This document shows positions 5,809 to 6,343 of a stretch of 6,343 nucleotides of DNA, piece after piece. Every line of letters begins with the position of its first letter. Position 1 is the first letter of the stretch. Below the pieces are notes generated by a model, which was not told where the DNA came from, did not search any database, and was given only the letters and a program-made list of their open reading frames with translations. The stretch is taken from the NCBI GenBank assembly GCA_007120055.1, contig SKOL01000569.1, positions 1 through 6,343 on the forward strand, given 5' to 3'. The DNA comes from Anaerobacillus sp. Its GTDB lineage: Bacteria; Bacillota; Bacilli; Bacillales_H; Anaerobacillaceae. The position numbers and the translations under genes are program-made.

Positions 5809-5842
5809 CTAAATCGCAGGATTAACCGCTTAAAAACTAAAA

Positions 5843-5964
5843 AGAGGATGGCCCAAAACAAGTGTCAGACACCGTTTCACACCTACATATAGACATATAT
5901 CAAAGCCTTTTGGTCTATATAAAGTAGTGTACGCGTGGTGTCAGACACTTTGGGGCCACCCTCT
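5843..5964 (-). repeat. Palindromic intergenic element, copy 2, inside the dapA leader; terminator-like on the minus strand
   Basis: This has the same architecture as 4009-4136. Outer arms AGAGGATGGCCC and GGGCCACCCTCT pair. GTGTCAGACAC palindromes lie at 5862-5872 and 5938-5948. Inner arms ATATAGAC (5887-5894) and GTCTATAT (5913-5920) pair perfectly. Beyond the arms, the minus-strand transcript runs into TTTTTAGTTTTT (5843-5832), which looks like an intrinsic terminator tail; the + strand has no T run. It lies between the lysine aptamer (6 bp from the 9-bp hairpin core) and dapA. The arms differ from copy 1 at paired positions while keeping pairing, which supports a selected stem. Confidence 0.8.
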
Positions 5965-5993
5965 ATGAATGATAGTCTTTACGGTCATTCTAG
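5963..5993 (-). promoter_or_regulatory. Small hairpin right after the lysine aptamer
   Basis: On the minus strand CTAGAATGA (5993-5985) pairs with TCATTC-A-TAG (5972-5963): 9 base pairs with one bulged A. It begins 2 nt after the 3' strand of aptamer stem P1 and shares its last two bases with the outer arm of the repeat element. It is not followed by a T run, so it is not a terminator itself. It may be part of the original expression platform. Confidence 0.45.
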
Positions 5994-5994
5994 C

Positions 5995-6175
5995 GTGAGA
6001 TAGCCCTCCATATAGTTTGAAAAAACTATACGACAGTGCTACATTTATTAAATGTAGCCCCAACAACAAGCACATGAGTTACTCGTTGCTTCGGCAATAC
6101 CCCCTTTCCAAACTCGTCACAGGAGCTCATTCTCCTCAAATTTTGTACTAATGGTTATTGCGCCTCTAAACTCAC
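5995..6175 (-). promoter_or_regulatory. Lysine riboswitch (L-box) aptamer upstream of dapA
   Basis: About 181 nt read on the minus strand give the L-box landmarks in order. GTGAG-TT-TAGAGGCGC forms the 5' side of P1 and the junction, followed by an AGTA segment and GGAAAGGGGG then TGCCGAAGCAACGAG. P3 pairs AGCAACGAG with CTTGTTGTT using two G-U pairs. P4 is a perfect 10-bp stem (6038-6058), then CTGTC. P5 is TATAGTTT/AAACTATA (6011-6030), and the GGAGGGCTATCTCAC block closes P1. The order and wording match the B. subtilis lysC leader. The RNA binds L-lysine and shuts off the downstream gene, here dapA about 250 nt away. The length is typical of the class. Confidence 0.93.
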
Positions 6176-6343
6176 TTCAAATAATATTGAAGTAAATAAA
6201 ATATGAACTTTCGTCAACCTTAACAAATTAATCCTTCAATTTCAATACTTTCGAGGAAAAAACTTATTTTAAAAAACTTTCTTGAATTCCGCGCGTTCGC
6301 AAAACTACCTTTCATTTTTATTTTTTATTAAACTATATATCTC
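6176..6343 (-). promoter_or_regulatory. AT-rich region upstream of the riboswitch, candidate sigma-A promoter
   Basis: No gene is visible. The best minus-strand promoter is TTGTTA (6226-6221), 17 bp, TATTTT (6203-6198): 4 of 6 matches in each hexamer with ideal spacing, placing the start near 6190, just before aptamer stem P1. A nearer TTGACG (6217-6212) has the better -35 but no -10 at the right distance. A 7-bp inverted repeat, ACTTCAA/TTGAAGT (6174-6193), overlaps the probable start and the 5' base of P1. The rest (6230-6343) is AT-rich with an isolated GC patch at about 6288-6300, and I recognise nothing in it. Confidence 0.35.

Noticed and set aside
5877..5930. Minus-strand promoter inside repeat copy 2 (TTGATA near 5900)
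   Set aside because: No acceptable -10 lies 16-18 bp downstream. The resemblance comes from the AT-rich inner stem.
6011..6058. Two perfect AT-rich stems read as intrinsic terminators or MITE ends
   Set aside because: They are stems P5 and P4 of the lysine riboswitch aptamer, which explains them fully.

Overview
The window looks like chromosomal DNA from a low-GC, spore-forming Bacillaceae species (Bacillus or a close relative). The evidence is strong AGAGGTG/AAAGGAGG ribosome-binding sites, AT-rich intergenic DNA, proteins closest to the Bacillus subtilis YodT/YodS/YodR/YodQ set, a B. subtilis-type DapA, and an L-box lysine riboswitch. No phage, plasmid or transposase gene is visible. The intergenic DNA is unusually rich in short repeats.

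Left part (1-3971, + strand). This holds a 5'-truncated class III aminotransferase (YodT-like), then the alpha and beta subunits of a family I CoA-transferase (YodS/YodR-like, overlapping by 16 bp), then, after a 258-bp gap, an M20-family metallo-deacylase (YodQ-like). In B. subtilis the homologues sit in the mother-cell operon with lysine 2,3-aminomutase (kamA) and the beta-lysine acetyltransferase gene (yodP), so this is probably the back half of a sporulation-linked beta-lysine degradation cluster. The gene order differs from B. subtilis, and kamA/yodP are not in view. The gap before yodQ carries a degenerate tandem repeat of about 42 bp and a possible sigma-E promoter.

Middle (3972-4855). 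A long hairpin element (4009-4136) ends the yodQ unit. A small ASCH-domain gene (4223-4564) follows with its own extended -10 promoter. A third set of imperfect repeats (4604-4730) and an intrinsic terminator (4770-4796) then separate it from the convergent dapA.

Right part (4856-6343, - strand). dapA encodes 4-hydroxy-tetrahydrodipicolinate synthase. Its leader is the most interesting part of the window. From 5' to 3' on the minus strand it holds a likely promoter, a lysine riboswitch aptamer (5995-6175), a 9-bp hairpin, a second copy of the 4009-4136 hairpin element (5843-5964) ending in a U-rich tract, and a 10-bp stem that takes in part of the dapA Shine-Dalgarno. The repeat element therefore lies exactly where the riboswitch expression platform should be.

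Together the window puts lysine/dipicolinate-branch synthesis (dapA under lysine control) close to a probable lysine-breakdown cluster, with intergenic spaces colonised by at least three repeat families.
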